DNA of 64,000 bases, taken from Maniola hyperantus. Taxonomy: Eukaryota; Arthropoda; Insecta; Lepidoptera; Nymphalidae. The translations under genes were made by a program, and so were the position numbers. The notes beneath the pieces are model-generated. The model ran no database searches. It worked only from the letters and a program-made list of their open reading frames with translations, and had not been told where the DNA came from. The stretch covers positions 13,454,001-13,518,000 of the forward strand of contig NC_048538.1 in the NCBI RefSeq assembly GCF_902806685.2. The letters run 5' to 3'. Positions 1 through 10,315 of this stretch are shown here, one piece after another (position 1 is the stretch's first letter; every line of letters starts with the position of its first letter).

Positions 1-58
1 GAGCGAAAGCCCAACGCGCATCAAGCAAAAGAAGCGCCGGAACTAATTGCGGCTCCGT

Positions 59-368
59 CTACGTTGGTAACTAAGTTTTCGTAACCAGCTATGAAACAAG
101 AATAATGTTTCTTCTTTTCGTGACTGGTTACTAACCAAGAATATTTTTATCCGGGTCCGTAACGGGATAAGATTAAAATTACGTCTTTTCGTAGTAACCA
201 GTTACAAAAAGACATTAATCTTATATTCTGTCACGAACCCGGATAAAATACTCTTAGTAAGTACATAACGAGTTATGAAACGACATAATTTTAATCTTAT
301 TCCATTACGAACCGGGATAAAATATTCTTGGTTAATAACAAGTTACGAAAAATCGGTTACCAACGTGG
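59..368. repeat. Foldback element with ~150-bp arms
   Basis: The segment is close to a full-length palindrome. The left end (ACGTTGGTAAC, then TTTTCGTAAC) reappears reverse-complemented at the right end around 338-366. Deeper blocks also pair, for example ACCAAGAATATT and GGGATAAGATTAAAATTA near 135-180 with their complements near 270-335. No coding frame is present. It is most likely a MITE or foldback transposon. No target duplication was recognised, so the exact ends are uncertain by a few bases. Confidence 0.6.
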
Positions 369-1587
369 AGCGAAATAGCGGTTTCGGTTTCTTCTAGCTC
401 CAATGGATAAATTGTTTCTCAGATTCAAGGTTCTTAAATACAGATTTGTGCTAGAAAGATCTATGTATCAGAACCTGTTTTTTTTTCTACAATAAGGATC
501 TACCCACCACATTGAGCATTATTATTTAAGTCAACTATTTCGATACACCATACCTATTGTAGCTTTATGTACACCGAGTAGTTCTCTTCTATTTCGAATG
601 TCAATACGTTTTATTTATTTATTTTTGAAGTGGAATTTTTTAACGCGTCGCTTGACAGTGTAGAGTGGCAGAAACATAATGGCTCCAATTCCGATTGTCG
701 AATATGTAGTTCGGTAAAAACTGTAAACTAGAATTTTCCGAATTTAATTTTAGACTCTTTACGCAATGCATCCGATCCGAATCTGAGAACTCTCGATCCG
801 AAGGAGACGTAATAACAATTTTGTATGAGGGATTATATAATTTTGTTTTCAATTGAGATGATGACTATGTCAAAAATAAATTATTTTTAAGGAACTGTCA
901 TATAGAGGGTTTTCCAAAATTCGTAAAATCCACGTCCGCTGTTAGTTTTAAGTTTGCTAACTATTTTAAATTGTAATTGTGTTTTGTAATTGTTAGCATA
1001 GTTAATTAGACGTAAAAAAGTACGTCAAATTACGTCAAATGTTTATGACGTCACATCTACGTATTTCATATAAGCTCCCTCTAAGCAAGCTTTGACGTTT
1101 GATAAAAAGTCGCTGATTTGACTAGCATGGCTGATGGACCGAATTAACGCTCGCACACTGCGTCCGATCCGATTCTGAGCCGTCGTTCGGCCGGTGTTGG
1201 CAAGCAATCCGTCAAATTCGATCCGATTTTTTTTAGATCTAAATTTTGCCGGTACAGATCGGATGCAGCGCATTTAAAGAGCCTAAGCGTCAGAGGCTGA
1301 AAAATGTTGTAAAGTTACCCCTTAAGTGTTACGTAATTAAAAGGGAAGTTCTGCGTGAAATTCCCTGAATTTATTAAAGCAGCAAACATTTCGTTTACAC
1401 AAAGCAAACATCCGGGCTATATTTGGGTCAATGCTGCCACAAGTTACATACCACCGACATTATATTGTTATTACAGCTATTTCGCCTTGTAAAGCGTTTT
1501 TCGGGTTTGCGCTTTAAGTGAAAGCGTATAAAATGATATATAATCAAATCCTGATTGTAGGCATTAGGCAGTTACTTTGATAAATTC
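369..1587. other. No recognisable gene or element
   Basis: AT-rich sequence without a convincing coding frame. Short motifs recur (CGATCCGA at about 770, 1165 and 1220, and a doubled ACGTCAAATT near 1022), which hints at decayed repeats, but I cannot name a family. Confidence 0.4.
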
Positions 1588-1900
1588 TTTATGATACGTT
1601 GTATAGAAGTAGGTAGGCGTTACTTTGCGGAAATCCATGATGTACAATGAACCAAAAGCTGAATTTGCTATAATCCGCTGAAACAGGTCGAATCTGTATG
1701 GCGAAACGTGCGTCGAGTCTGTTTTGGAATTTGTGTGGTGTTGCGTGGTGGAGGTGCGTATTGCTTGCCTAGTGGCTGCTATTTCCTGCATATTTAGCAG
1801 TGGGAGGGCGGGCGGTGCATGTCGCATGCTACATGTTGCACCATACAGATTCGACCTGTTTCAGCGGATTATAGCAAATTAAGCTTTTGGTTCATTATGC
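1588..1900. repeat. Foldback element, ~57-bp arms
   Basis: Arms at about 1645-1701 and 1841-1897 are near-perfect reverse complements. Both contain the core AATCCGCTGAAACAGGTCGA (reverse-complemented on the right). The loop between them is G-rich on this strand. A divergent relative of the loop and right arm occurs at 20985-21115, so this is a family, not a chance palindrome. Confidence 0.6.
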
Positions 1901-2321
1901 TTTACGATACCGCAAAGTACTCAACTTGCGTTTTTAGCAACATGGAAGGTTAAATAGTTCGCATCATAGAGTGCAACAGAGGCCCAAGTATAAGTTTTCA
2001 AGTTAACGTTAACTGTGACCATATAATATTAGTATGGATAAAATGCACATTTATCAGGAAAATAAATAACATTGCAACTATAATCCCCCAATACAGAATA
2101 CTACGCAAAGGTGTCATTCAAACCGAGCAAGATTGATTACGTTTTTGCCCGGGAACGGTTTATACGCTTTATTTTGCAGACATGCGGGAATAAATTAATG
2201 TAGTATTTGATCAACAAGAAGTAAGATAAACGGAGAGGTTCAGGTTTATTTATTACATTTATTCTAGAAACTTTTCCCTAATGTAATTTCGTATTATCAT
2301 TGAACATTAAACAAGGCATTG

Positions 2322-2632
2322 CGTTATTATCATCATGATCAACCCATCACCGGCTCACTACAGAACACGGGTCTCCTCTCAGGGTTTTGGCCATAGTCTA
2401 CCAAGCTGGCCATGTGCGGATTGGTTGACTTCACACCTTTGAGCACATTACGGAGAACTCTCAGGCATGCAGGTTTCCTCACGATGTTGTCCTTCACCGT
2501 AAAAGCAGGTGATATTTAATTAATTAAAACGCACATAACTCCGAAAAGTTAGAGGTGCGTGCCCGGGATCAAACCCCCGACCTCCGATTAGAAGGCGGAC
2601 GTCCTAACCACTACTATCTGGGCTATCAGAGC
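2322..2632 (-). mobile_element. tRNA-derived SINE (family 1), near full length
   Basis: Read on the minus strand, a tRNA-like head starts near 2632 and carries a B-box-like GGTTTGATCCC just after the anticodon-arm region. A body follows (GAGGAAACCTGCATGCCTGAGAG, in part), and the copy ends in an ATGATGATAAT tail near 2325. Shorter copies lie at 10688-10812, 20668-20860, 22612-22705, 31415-31478 and 46525-46625. One is embedded in the long LTRs near 49.8 and 58.2 kb. It is a pol III-type retroposon with no protein of its own. Confidence 0.7.
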
Positions 2633-2649
2633 TTTGTGTATGGTTGTAT

Positions 2650-2800
2650 GTAATTAAAGGTGGATAAAACAGGCAGGGCGTTATCTAACTGCTATACAAA
2701 TCACGTCCGCGTGGAATGGTGCCAAGAATACTGGCTGCATTCCCGCGCTGGGCTGATCCGCGGCGCAAAAAATGAGCCAGCCCTTCTGTCACCAGATGCT
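2650..2800 (-). pseudogene. Decayed LINE C-terminus
   Basis: One minus-strand frame reads QRGNAASILGTIPRGRDL and then a stop at 2685-2687. A second frame just upstream reads GDRRAGSFFAPRIS. From memory these resemble the conserved end of a lepidopteran non-LTR reverse transcriptase, here split by a frameshift. Only about 150 bp remain, so it is a dead 5'-truncated remnant. The family assignment rests on this short motif alone. Confidence 0.5.
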
Positions 2801-3265
2801 ATTAATCGCGGTGAAATGTCTCATAATTTTTTTAGCACTAAGACTCCATGGCCCCAGGGTCTCCATGAGAAATGGAACAAAAATGTAACTCTCGATAAGA
2901 GAGGCATACTTGCACCACTATCATTATAATCGAATAACCGTAGGTCGTAGCTGTGTTGTGTAAGGCCAAGGATAGGTTCATAATCTGAGAGGCTTGGTAT
3001 AAACTTACCTATATTTTCTGACATTATACAATTAACAAAAATATTTAAGTTCTACAATTAAAAATAAATAAGTCCATAATGGTACAGCTATCCTGCGTAC
3101 AGCTATAATTGCGTTTTATTTACGAGGAAAGTAATTTATTTTATTATTTGGGCCTCAGCCGGCATGCGGGCCAATGTATTCAAATTTCACGTTACTCGGC
3201 TCAGCGTACACTGCGTTGTTTTAATAATGTCAATACAATTACTGTGGTTTCTTTTAAATATCCTA
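2801..3265. other. No supported gene
   Basis: A 67-codon minus-strand frame begins at 3024, but a GTAAGT follows its first six codons and nothing in it resembles a known domain. I do not call it a gene. Confidence 0.35.
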
Positions 3266-3493
3266 AAAGCTTATGCTTACGACTCAGCTCGCGTGGACTA
3301 CATACCTACAAACCCCTGTTTTACCCCTTTAGGAAATGAATTTTCAAAAATTCTTTCTTAGTGGATGTCTAGGTCTACGAGCTATCTGCATGCCAAATTA
3401 CAGCTCGGTCCGTCCAGTAGTTTGAGCTTTGCGTTGATATTGATCAGTCCGTCAGTCAGTCAGTCAGTTTTTCCTTTTAAATATATTTATAGA
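3266..3493 (-). mobile_element. Non-autonomous Helitron, family A
   Basis: Family A, read on its own strand, starts TC next to a flanking A and continues TATAAAAGGAAAAG plus a run of GACT units. It ends with the hairpin CGCGGACGAAGTCGCG and then CTAG before a T. This copy is diverged at its hairpin (the right side reads GACTCAGCTCGCG on the plus strand) but keeps the CAGT run at about 3448-3470 and the A/TC start at 3493. Confidence 0.65.
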
Positions 3494-3989
3494 TTCCGCT
3501 GAATTACTAAAAAAGCTCATTGAGCGAAAGAATAGCTCACAACGCATTGTGATTTGTGGCAATGAAGAAAAGGCACGACGCGTTATTAATTTTTCAGATA
3601 GTTTTTAACTTTGTGCCCGTTCATTTAAAGTAACAATTAAACGAAAAAACTGGAGATTAGTAATAATTATTTACTTATTTGCTAAACACTCTAAGATCAT
3701 AAATGGTGTATGATTTGAGTAAACTTTGGCTGCAAAAACAATTTCATGCTAGCTAATATAATACTGTAGGCACATTATTTAAGGTGAAGGTAATTGGACT
3801 CTCTCGTTCAATATCAACAAAATTAAATTGAAAGCAAACATCTCGCTGTAAACTATGTTTACCTCCCTCTCTAATCAACTCGCTTAGGAACGGAACTTGA
3901 ATACCACCATTTGGCTCAATTAGAATGTAACATTATCTAAATAATAATAATGAACACCCTGTTTGCCATCTTATTTGATAAGCCGGGCC
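3494..3989. other. No recognisable gene
   Basis: AT-rich spacer. I see no coding frame, terminal inverted repeat or tRNA-like head. Confidence 0.35.
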
Positions 3990-4165
3990 TCCATTGCGGT
4001 AGAATGACACCTACAATGTCACGTTTGCAATCACTTCTGATTGGTTGACGCTCGCTCACTATTGGCTACAATGCATTGTTGCAACAAGAATCGCTTGAAT
4101 TCAGCCAACCACAACAATTGAGATTGTAATAATGATTGATGCAGGTTTTTCGAAATCGACCTACT
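3990..4165 (+). repeat. Dispersed ~180-bp repeat (copy 1)
   Basis: Shares a long stretch with 37545-37725 in the opposite orientation, including TGCAACAAGAATCG, CAATTGAGATTGTAATAATG and ATTGATGCAGGTTTT. It contains no frame of interest. It is probably a MITE or other short non-autonomous element, but no clear terminal repeat was found. Confidence 0.55.
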
Positions 4166-4284
4166 TATGTGGTATTAAACTAATTTTAAGCGAACATGGA
4201 CGTAGAAAGCGAACTGAATTATATTATGTCAGGTGGTGCGACCCGCTTGCGTTGGCTACATTACATCAGTTTTTTTTTTTTTTT

Positions 4285-4462
4285 TTTTTAAGAATATTAT
4301 TTGCCATGTTAAATGACTAATATTCCCCTTTCCTCTCCAACTAAGCGTCAAGCTTGTGCTAGGAGTAGGTACGACAATAGTGCAACGGGCGGGGTTTGAA
4401 CCGTCGACCTTTCGGTTTTCAGTCCACTCCTTTACCCGTTGAGCTATTGAGGCTCTTTATTT
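4285..4462 (-). mobile_element. tRNA-derived SINE (family 2)
   Basis: On the minus strand the head reads GCTCAACGGGTAAAGGAGTGG, with a B box GGTTCAAACCCC and then TTGCACTATTGTCGTACC. The tail ends in a long A run (the T run at 4270-4288 on the plus strand). Other copies are at 7441-7617, 41960-42130 and fragments at 39280 and 45385. Confidence 0.7.
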
Positions 4463-4504
4463 GTTTAAATTTGATTGAGGCTCTTTATTTGTTTAGAGTT
4501 GATT

Positions 4505-4595
4505 TATTTATTTAAATTTGATAGGCACCTTCTAGGCAGGCGCACTCTACCTTAGGCCGTATCATCTCCTGTTTGATGTGATTGCAGTCTCAAGG
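4505..4595 (+). mobile_element. SINE 3'-tail fragment (family 3)
   Basis: Matches the tail pattern ACCTTCTAGGCAGGCGC ... ACCTTAGGCCGTATCATC followed by a TGATTGCAGTC segment. This pattern closes a family of SINEs or LINE-related retroposons and is seen again at 17425-17500. Confidence 0.45.
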
Positions 4596-5434
4596 TTTAA
4601 AAAAAAGATAGCTTTCTCGACTTGTCTGGGTGCTACATAGTCCTCTAAGTAATAATAATAATAATAATAAATACACTTTATTTGCACAACCACAAGAAGG
4701 ATTACATTAAACACTACACTTACACTGGCACTCAACGTTTATAATTCCTATCGAAAAGCGTATCTAAAAAGTTACAGGTTGTCTTGGTTGTAGGTATGTT
4801 ATATTTTTCATATACATAAAAAAATGTATTAGTTCAGTTGAAAGGAAAATCAAAGCATTTCCACGCGAGCGCCTTATTGGGATCGTGACATGTCGAAACG
4901 AAGGAAGGGACATCCAACATTTCACTACCCATATCAGGCATGACATACTTACCAAAAAATTAAATATATAATTTAAAAAGAAACTTATATAGATTTTTGA
5001 TTCCCTAACATCAAACATCTTACTTAGGTATCTATATCTACCTATAAATTTTAGCTGATGTAGGTATAGATTAAATTTGACAATCCGTTTTAGCCATTAT
5101 GGCTACTATTCTGTTTAACACAATATTGCACGCTGCTTGGTCTTGATGAGGTTTTAGATTTAATTTAATTTATTTTAGTTTTAATTTAATGTTTATTAAA
5201 CTTTTAATTTTGATTTAAGTTTATTTAATAGAATTGTCTATCCCTTTTTAAATGCTAATAAAGATATTTTCAGAACACAATATTTAAACTAAATTTAATT
5301 AACAGATCTCAATGTGTTGTGTGTATGTGTTCTTAATGCTCCTTGTAGAAAAGGAGAGCACTAAATTTAGACCTCATTGTTAAGTTCAGTTTAGAGGTAG
5401 TGTTTCTAACACAGAATTAGCCACAATGTGAAAT
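4596..5434. other. AT-rich spacer with (AAT)n
   Basis: Contains a short (AAT)n tract at about 4650-4671 and a strongly AT-rich block at 5155-5290. The part from 5350 to 5425 loosely resembles the right half of the CTAAACTAAACT foldback family (see 25128-25288). No gene is supported. Confidence 0.4.
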
Positions 5435-5435
5435 G

Positions 5436-5568
5436 GCATGACAATCGGGGCGTGAGGCGAGGGGACGCCCCGCACAACTCGTGTTATCCGTACCGGGTTA
5501 TCGCCGTGGTTGTGCAGGTGTGCGGGGCGTCCCCACCCCGCTTGCCATCTCGGCCTGTGACGTACTAC
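5436..5568. mobile_element. GC-rich foldback MITE (copy 1)
   Basis: A GC-rich palindrome in an AT-rich setting. GGGGACGCCCCGCACA near 5460 pairs with TGTGCGGGGCGTCCCC near 5520, and CAATCGGGGCG near 5442 pairs with CCCCGCTTGCC near 5538. It is homologous to 46699-46851, where the ends are clearer. The left end of this copy is diverged. Confidence 0.65.
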
Positions 5569-5569
5569 A

Positions 5570-6354
5570 GGTAGCTACTTGTATCTTATCTCCAATCTTT
5601 TTGTATAAAATTCTTATTCAAAAATTCTGAACAATATTATAAACATCACGGCAATAAAGATCATTTTTATTAAACCGAAGTTATAACAAAACCGAAGTTG
5701 GAGACCGACAAAAGATAATGACAACAGACGAAATTTTCTCCAATAAAAAAGATATCAAACCAAAAACTCCGCCGGACTCATTTGCTCATCAAGTACCAAA
5801 CTTTTTATTCCTTAGAAACAGATAAAGTGAATGGAGCATTCCCCAAGGAGACTGTAATCAATCTTGCTTGTGAATGACACCTTTTCATGGTATTTTGTAT
5901 TGGGTTTTATTAAAAGAGAAGTGAAGATGACGAAATATTTCAATGTTCCAATTTTATTGATCCGTTTTTTTTACACTTTTTGATGGACCGAATTAAACTC
6001 GGATCGTTTAATACGAGTAAAGTCACTTTTTGTAATAAAAAAATATTATTACAATTTAAAATAAGAAACATAAAATAAAATACTTTGTTCCGAACATTGA
6101 ATCAGAATTTTTTTTTCGCGATTTACGAATTTGATTTGAACAAACTTATTTATGGATTTACAAATCATTAAAATTGCTAACTCTAACAATGCGACTTTGA
6201 GTCATTAACGATCGGAAAGGAAAAATTGTAAGTCAATTTGTTCTTGGAATTTAAATTGGCTGCGATCTTTGTATAAAAATTCCACAGAGAAAAGATAACA
6301 TTGAAAGTTGACAAGAAGGAGTAAACTAATCAGATTCTGTAATTATAATAAGAA
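5570..6354. other. Intergenic or upstream sequence
   Basis: No element recognised. TGATGGACCGAATTAA at about 5982 also occurs near 1132. The non-coding 5' exon of the gene coding at 6876 may lie here or further left, but I could not identify one. Confidence 0.3.
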
Positions 6355-6595
6355 CTAGCTTATGCTCGCGACTTCGTCCGCGTGGACTACACAAATTTCA
6401 AACCCCCTACTTCACCCCCTTAGGAGTTGAATTTTCGAAAATCCTTTCTTAGCGGATGCCTACGTCACAATAGCTATCTGCATGCCAAATTTCAGCCCGA
6501 TCGGTCCAGTAGTTTGAGCTGTGCGTTGATAGATCAGTCAGTCAGTCAGTCAGTCAGTCAGTCAGTCAGTCACCTTTTCCTTTTATATATTTAGA
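6355..6595 (-). mobile_element. Full-length non-autonomous Helitron, family A
   Basis: This is the best family A copy in the window. On the minus strand it starts TCTAAATATATAAAAGG directly after an A, has nine or more GACT units and runs through the body. It ends at 6355 with the hairpin arms CGCG...CGCG, GAGCATAAG and CTAG before a T. Insertion between A and T, with TC and CTAG ends and a hairpin near the 3' end, is the standard Helitron signature. It lies about 260 bp upstream of the LDLa exon. Confidence 0.75.
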
Positions 6596-6875
6596 TAAAT
6601 AAGAATTATATCCTACATCCATGCAAAAAGTACTGACTGTTTCCAAGGTTGTCAGTAAAATGTTTCTAAGTATGCTGTTTACTTTCAGTATATTTTAGAT
6701 AACCATAGCGTGTTTATTACCTGATAAACACCATGTTAGTGAGGCTGTGGGGTTGGGGACATTAGTGCATAGTGTCCAGTGTCCACATAAAAGAGGGTGT
6801 CACAGATAGATAGCCTTTTGAAGAGTTTTACTAATAAAAATATTTGACTTTGTTTCAGATATCAACACCATCATT

Positions 6876-7140
6876 ATGCTAGTTGGAATCGGAATCCTGT
6901 ACATAATAAAACTAACCGATTGTGATATCATCACAGAGGCGCCAAAAGATGTAAAACAAAAAGACAGTCAATACAAAGATATCCAAGAACCGGAGCCTTT
7001 GCCAGTTTTACATGGAAACGATACCAGATGCAGAATATCGGAGTATCAGTGTTTTAATAAAAAATGTGTTCCGATAAACCGATTTTGCGACGGCAGTAAC
7101 GACTGCGGGGATGCTTCGGACGAGCCAAGACATTGCACAC
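6876..7140 (+). CDS. First coding exon of an LDL-receptor class A protein (partial)
   Basis: This exon encodes the N-terminus of a secreted or membrane protein, and it is the only convincing host gene piece in the window. Residues 1-13 are hydrophobic, consistent with a short signal peptide. A charged linker follows (about 20-50), then one complete LDLa domain with six cysteines at 52, 59, 64, 71, 77 and 87 and the calcium-binding stretch DGSNDCGDASDE at 72-83. A TTTCAG acceptor ends at 6858 and a GTAAGC donor starts at 7141. The exon is therefore 6859-7140 with a 17-base 5' leader, and it ends in phase 1, as is usual for LDLa exons. In-frame sequence past the donor loses all domain character, which supports splicing. 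Insect proteins of this kind include modular serine proteases and lipoprotein-receptor relatives. I cannot tell which, because no second exon was found. Confidence 0.8.
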
Positions 7141-7440
7141 GTAAGCATTTCCATTTTACATCCTCCGTAAAGTTTTTATTCTTTAGCAACATTGTAAGTA
7201 TACACAACAATGAAAATGAAATGTCCATAAAGTGAATAAAATGAGAATATTATTATTCTGACATCAGGAAATTTCAATCAAGAATTAAAAATTAACTTAG
7301 GTTATAAAACTCTTTCAAAAATTTGGGCACGCCACGGAAGCTCTTGGATGGAACAATTTTTTTCAGCTTATTTCAAAATTATGATCCTAGGACCTAGGTA
7401 GTTCTCGAATGTCGATAATCTCTTTTTCTATGAGTGATTT
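7141..7440 (+). other. Start of the first recognised intron
   Basis: Begins with GTAAGCATTT at the donor. No repeat was identified before the SINE at 7441. If the gene continues to the right, many elements listed below may be intronic. Confidence 0.4.
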
Positions 7441-7617
7441 TTTTTAAAGAATATTAGCCAAGTTAATTGCTGACTAATATTCCCCTTTCCCCTCTAATTA
7501 AGCGTAATGCTTTTGCTAGGAGTAGGTACGACAATAGTGCAACGGGTGAGATTTGAACCGGCGACCTTTCGGTTTTCAGTCCGCTCCTTTAACCGTTGAG
7601 CTATCGAGGCTCTATGT
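7441..7617 (-). mobile_element. tRNA-derived SINE (family 2)
   Basis: Nearly the same as the copy at 4285-4462. The minus-strand head is GATAGCTCAACGGTTAAAGG, the B box is GGTTCAAATCTC, and the A-rich tail lies at the left (T run at 7439-7446 on the plus strand). Confidence 0.7.
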
Positions 7618-8196
7618 TTAAAAAAAGGAAATTGTATGAAAATGCGTATAAAATTAAAATTTATGTGATTAGCCCAAACAAACACGAACTCAGCGTGGCA
7701 GCGGACTTTAAATTATTAAACTTATTATTATGTAGTGATGATGATTATAGACTGCGATGGTAACTGGAAGATTTTACGTAAAAGTAAAGCAAATTAAAGT
7801 ATATATCAAAAAAAGGATGAAAAACATTATCTTTGAAACTGAAATCATTTTCCACGAATTTTACATGTCAGTGTAACAGCTGAACGGAAGCTGCCGTCAC
7901 GAGGGTCTGTTCCATACATTTGATAATGGATGGATGGATTCGAGAAATAAAGCGTTTATCTGGATGTGCCATGAATATAAAATCTATATTTTATTGTAAC
8001 ATTAATTAATTTTGTTTATGCGATCACGCGGTTTGGCACAGCTAAATGTTCGGTGCTGCCAAAAAAATATTTTATCCTATGTCTAAAATATGTTATTAAA
8101 TTTTCCCCATATGAATATAAACTTTTATTTTAAGGTTTTCTTTTTATTTTTTATTTTTAATATAAAATGACCTGAATAACATGCCTTAATATAAAA

Positions 8197-8268
8197 CAAC
8201 TAGCTGAACGTGATTGAAGGATAAACCAACAAACAAACGCACTTTCACATTTATACCTACCTAATAAT
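8197..8268 (-). mobile_element. Helitron family B fragment
   Basis: Internally deleted piece. CTAGCTGAACGTGATTGAAGG joins directly to ACAAACGCACTTTCACATTTAT, which are two parts that lie far apart in complete family B elements. Confidence 0.45.
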
Positions 8269-8349
8269 AACAGTTGCCTTGCATGACAGAGATGAACTAT
8301 TACTATATCTGTTAGTTCCATGATGAATGATGTTTTAAAATATATGTAA

Positions 8350-8575
8350 CTAGATGATGCCCGCAACTTCACCCGCATGGATTTGAGTTTTTAAAAATTC
8401 CCCAGGAACCCTTTGATTTTCCGGGATAAAATGTAGTCAATGTTCTTCCCTGGGATGTAATCTAACTCTGCACCAAAATTTCATCAAAATCGGTTAAACT
8501 GTTGTGCCGTGAAAAGCTAGCAGACAGTGAGACAGACGGACAGACACACTTTCGCATTTTTAATATTAGTATGGA
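8350..8575 (-). mobile_element. Non-autonomous Helitron, family B (Lep1-like)
   Basis: Family B begins TCCATACTAATATTA on the minus strand, contains ATGCGAAAGTGTGTC and a CTGT-rich run, and ends with GGGCATCATCTAG at 8350 before a T. Its terminal hairpin region matches family A while its start does not. I recall elements of this form as Lep1 Helitrons of Lepidoptera. The hairpin is somewhat diverged in this copy. Confidence 0.7.
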
Positions 8576-8595
8576 TTGTAATCATTCGTATGGAT

Positions 8596-8812
8596 TAGAT
8601 TACACCCGCGACTTTGTCCCCATGCATATTCCTGTATTTGCGTTACATATCCCGTGGGAACTTGTTCATTTTCCGGGATAGTAAAATTAAGTACCCTATG
8701 TTCGTCTGCTAGATGCAAGGTAGGCTATAGGTATCTTTATGAAAATGGGTAGTGAAAAAGTAACAGACTAACAGACAGGCACACTTTCGCATTTCCAATA
8801 TTAGTAAGTATG
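8596..8812 (-). mobile_element. Helitron family B, diverged second copy
   Basis: Same order of blocks as 8350-8575 (CCCGCGACTTTGTCCCC, TTTTCCGGGATA, AGACAGGCACACTTTCGC, AATATTAGTA) about 20 bp downstream. The middle is shortened, so it is a separate older insertion and not a tandem copy. Confidence 0.55.
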
Positions 8813-9266
8813 ATAAAGATTAGAAACAGAGTGGATTTTATGATTTACGTAAGTGGGGTATTATAATGTGCGAAAAAATCTTAAACCATCTGGGTCAACA
8901 AGTTTCCAACAAAGTAGGATACTTGCTAATATAAAACTTGAATAACTAAAACCTCACAAAGGAATCTCCTTGAAAATCATTTTCTTTCAAACGCCACGCG
9001 CGATCTCGTCTTGAATTCTTGAATACAATTCAATGGAATATGATTCACGGTGCGGTCCACTCAGCCACGGTAATATTATCATACAGTATTCCAACTTCAT
9101 ACAAACGGACGAAAAGCGAGCTATACCTACGCGCCTCGATCTCGGGATGTGCTCGGGACACTGCCAGTCGCGACTGTGCCGCAGTGACGAACGGATGGTG
9201 TTTTGTTTTTTAATAACCGCGCGATTTTTCCACTAAAATAATTAGTTCAAGTACATATTATTTAGT

Positions 9267-9393
9267 ATGACGAGTAAGAAATATTGTGCTGTTTTTGGTT
9301 GCATGAATTCTTCATTAACGCATCCAGAGATAAGTTTTTTAAAGTACCTGGAAAGGCGGGCAGCCCTATCGCACGTTTACGTACCGCGCTGCT
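9267..9393 (+). CDS. Possible THAP-domain first exon
   Basis: The frame from the ATG at 9267 reads MTSKKYCAVFGCMNSS and continues to SFLKYLE. This resembles the start of THAP zinc-finger domains, in which Cys-x(2-4)-Cys is followed by a serine- or threonine-rich stretch and an aromatic motif. The first cysteine pair (C7, C12) is visible. The distal Cys-x2-His pair is not, which fits an exon ending at the GTAAGT donor at 9394 (phase 1). THAP domains bind DNA in host factors and in P-element-type transposases. Sequence after residue 30 does not look THAP-like, so the exon could end earlier or be a decayed fragment. A 185-bp tandem array follows immediately. Confidence 0.4.
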
Positions 9394-9476
9394 GTAAGTA
9401 TTTATTTCAAAGATACGGCCGAGTTACAATACTGTATGATAACATTACCGTGGCTCAGCTGCTTCAGTAGAACGTC

Positions 9477-9990
9477 GTAACTCATAACTCCTAAGCTCTC
9501 GACTATTATGAATGGAATAAATGCAGTAAATTCTACGTAGCAAACAGCGTAGACGAAGTACACTGTAGTCTACAACTATAAAGGTTGAAACAAACAGAAC
9601 GCGTGATATTGTCACGGTGTTGACGGTGTGGTCCGCTCAGCACCTTCCATTGCTTCTCATGGAGCTTCGTAACCCTTGAGAACTCGACTATTACAAATGG
9701 AATAAATGCAGTAAATTCTACGTAGCAAACAGCGTAGAGGAAGTACACTGTAGTCTACAACTATAAAGGTTGGAACAAACAGAACGCGTGATTTTGTCAC
9801 GGTGTTCATGGTGTGGTCCGCTCAGCTCCTTCCATTGCTTCTCATGGAGCTTCGTAACCCTTGAGAACTCGACTATTACAAATGGAATAAATGCAGTAAA
9901 TTCTACGTAGCAAACATCGTAGAGTAGCTACACTGTTATAGTACACTGTGTAGTCGTACAACTATAAAGGTTGAAACAAACAGAGCCCGC
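9477..9990. repeat. 185-bp tandem repeat, about 2.8 copies
   Basis: GACTATTA followed by AATGGAATAAATGCAGT starts at 9501, 9686 and 9871, exactly 185 bp apart. Copies 1 and 2 are very similar. Copy 3 has a short insertion near 9922-9955 and loses similarity after about 9990. A related phrase (GTGCGGTCCACTCAGC) occurs at about 9050, so a further decayed unit may lie left of the THAP-like frame. Confidence 0.8.
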
Positions 9991-10315
9991 AATTGCACCG
10001 TATCCAACGTGGCTGCGAAGAAACGAAAAGTGAGTTGTTTGAAAAATGAGCCTTTTTATTCGTCTGGATTCTATTCTATTAGTAAAGTAACTACTAATGA
10101 GCAGCTTTTTAAAAGAATCCTTATAGCAAGAGTTTTAATTATAATGAGATGAATTTTATGAAAGAGTCTCACTCAAGAATTTTTTTTTACCTACTTAGTG
10201 TGAAGAAAGTAGAAAAAACTAGCCTATAGTTTAAACCTATGCGCATTCTAGAGTGAAGAAGATAATTGTTGTTAATATGTATTATGGACGAGGCTCATTT
10301 CCATTAGATAGATTT

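Noticed and set aside
2821..3024. 67-codon minus frame beginning MSENIG
   Set aside because: GTAAGT follows six codons in, and the rest resembles nothing. It could be a tiny first exon, but nothing supports that.
3445..3470. CAGT runs here and at 6535, 11600, 29320, 31330 and 48285 as CRISPR-like or satellite arrays
   Set aside because: They are the internal GACT/CAGT tract of Helitron family A and have no spacers.
7141..7235. Continuation of the LDLa frame to its stop at 7235
   Set aside because: A good GTAAGC donor and the sudden loss of domain character after the last cysteine indicate intron.
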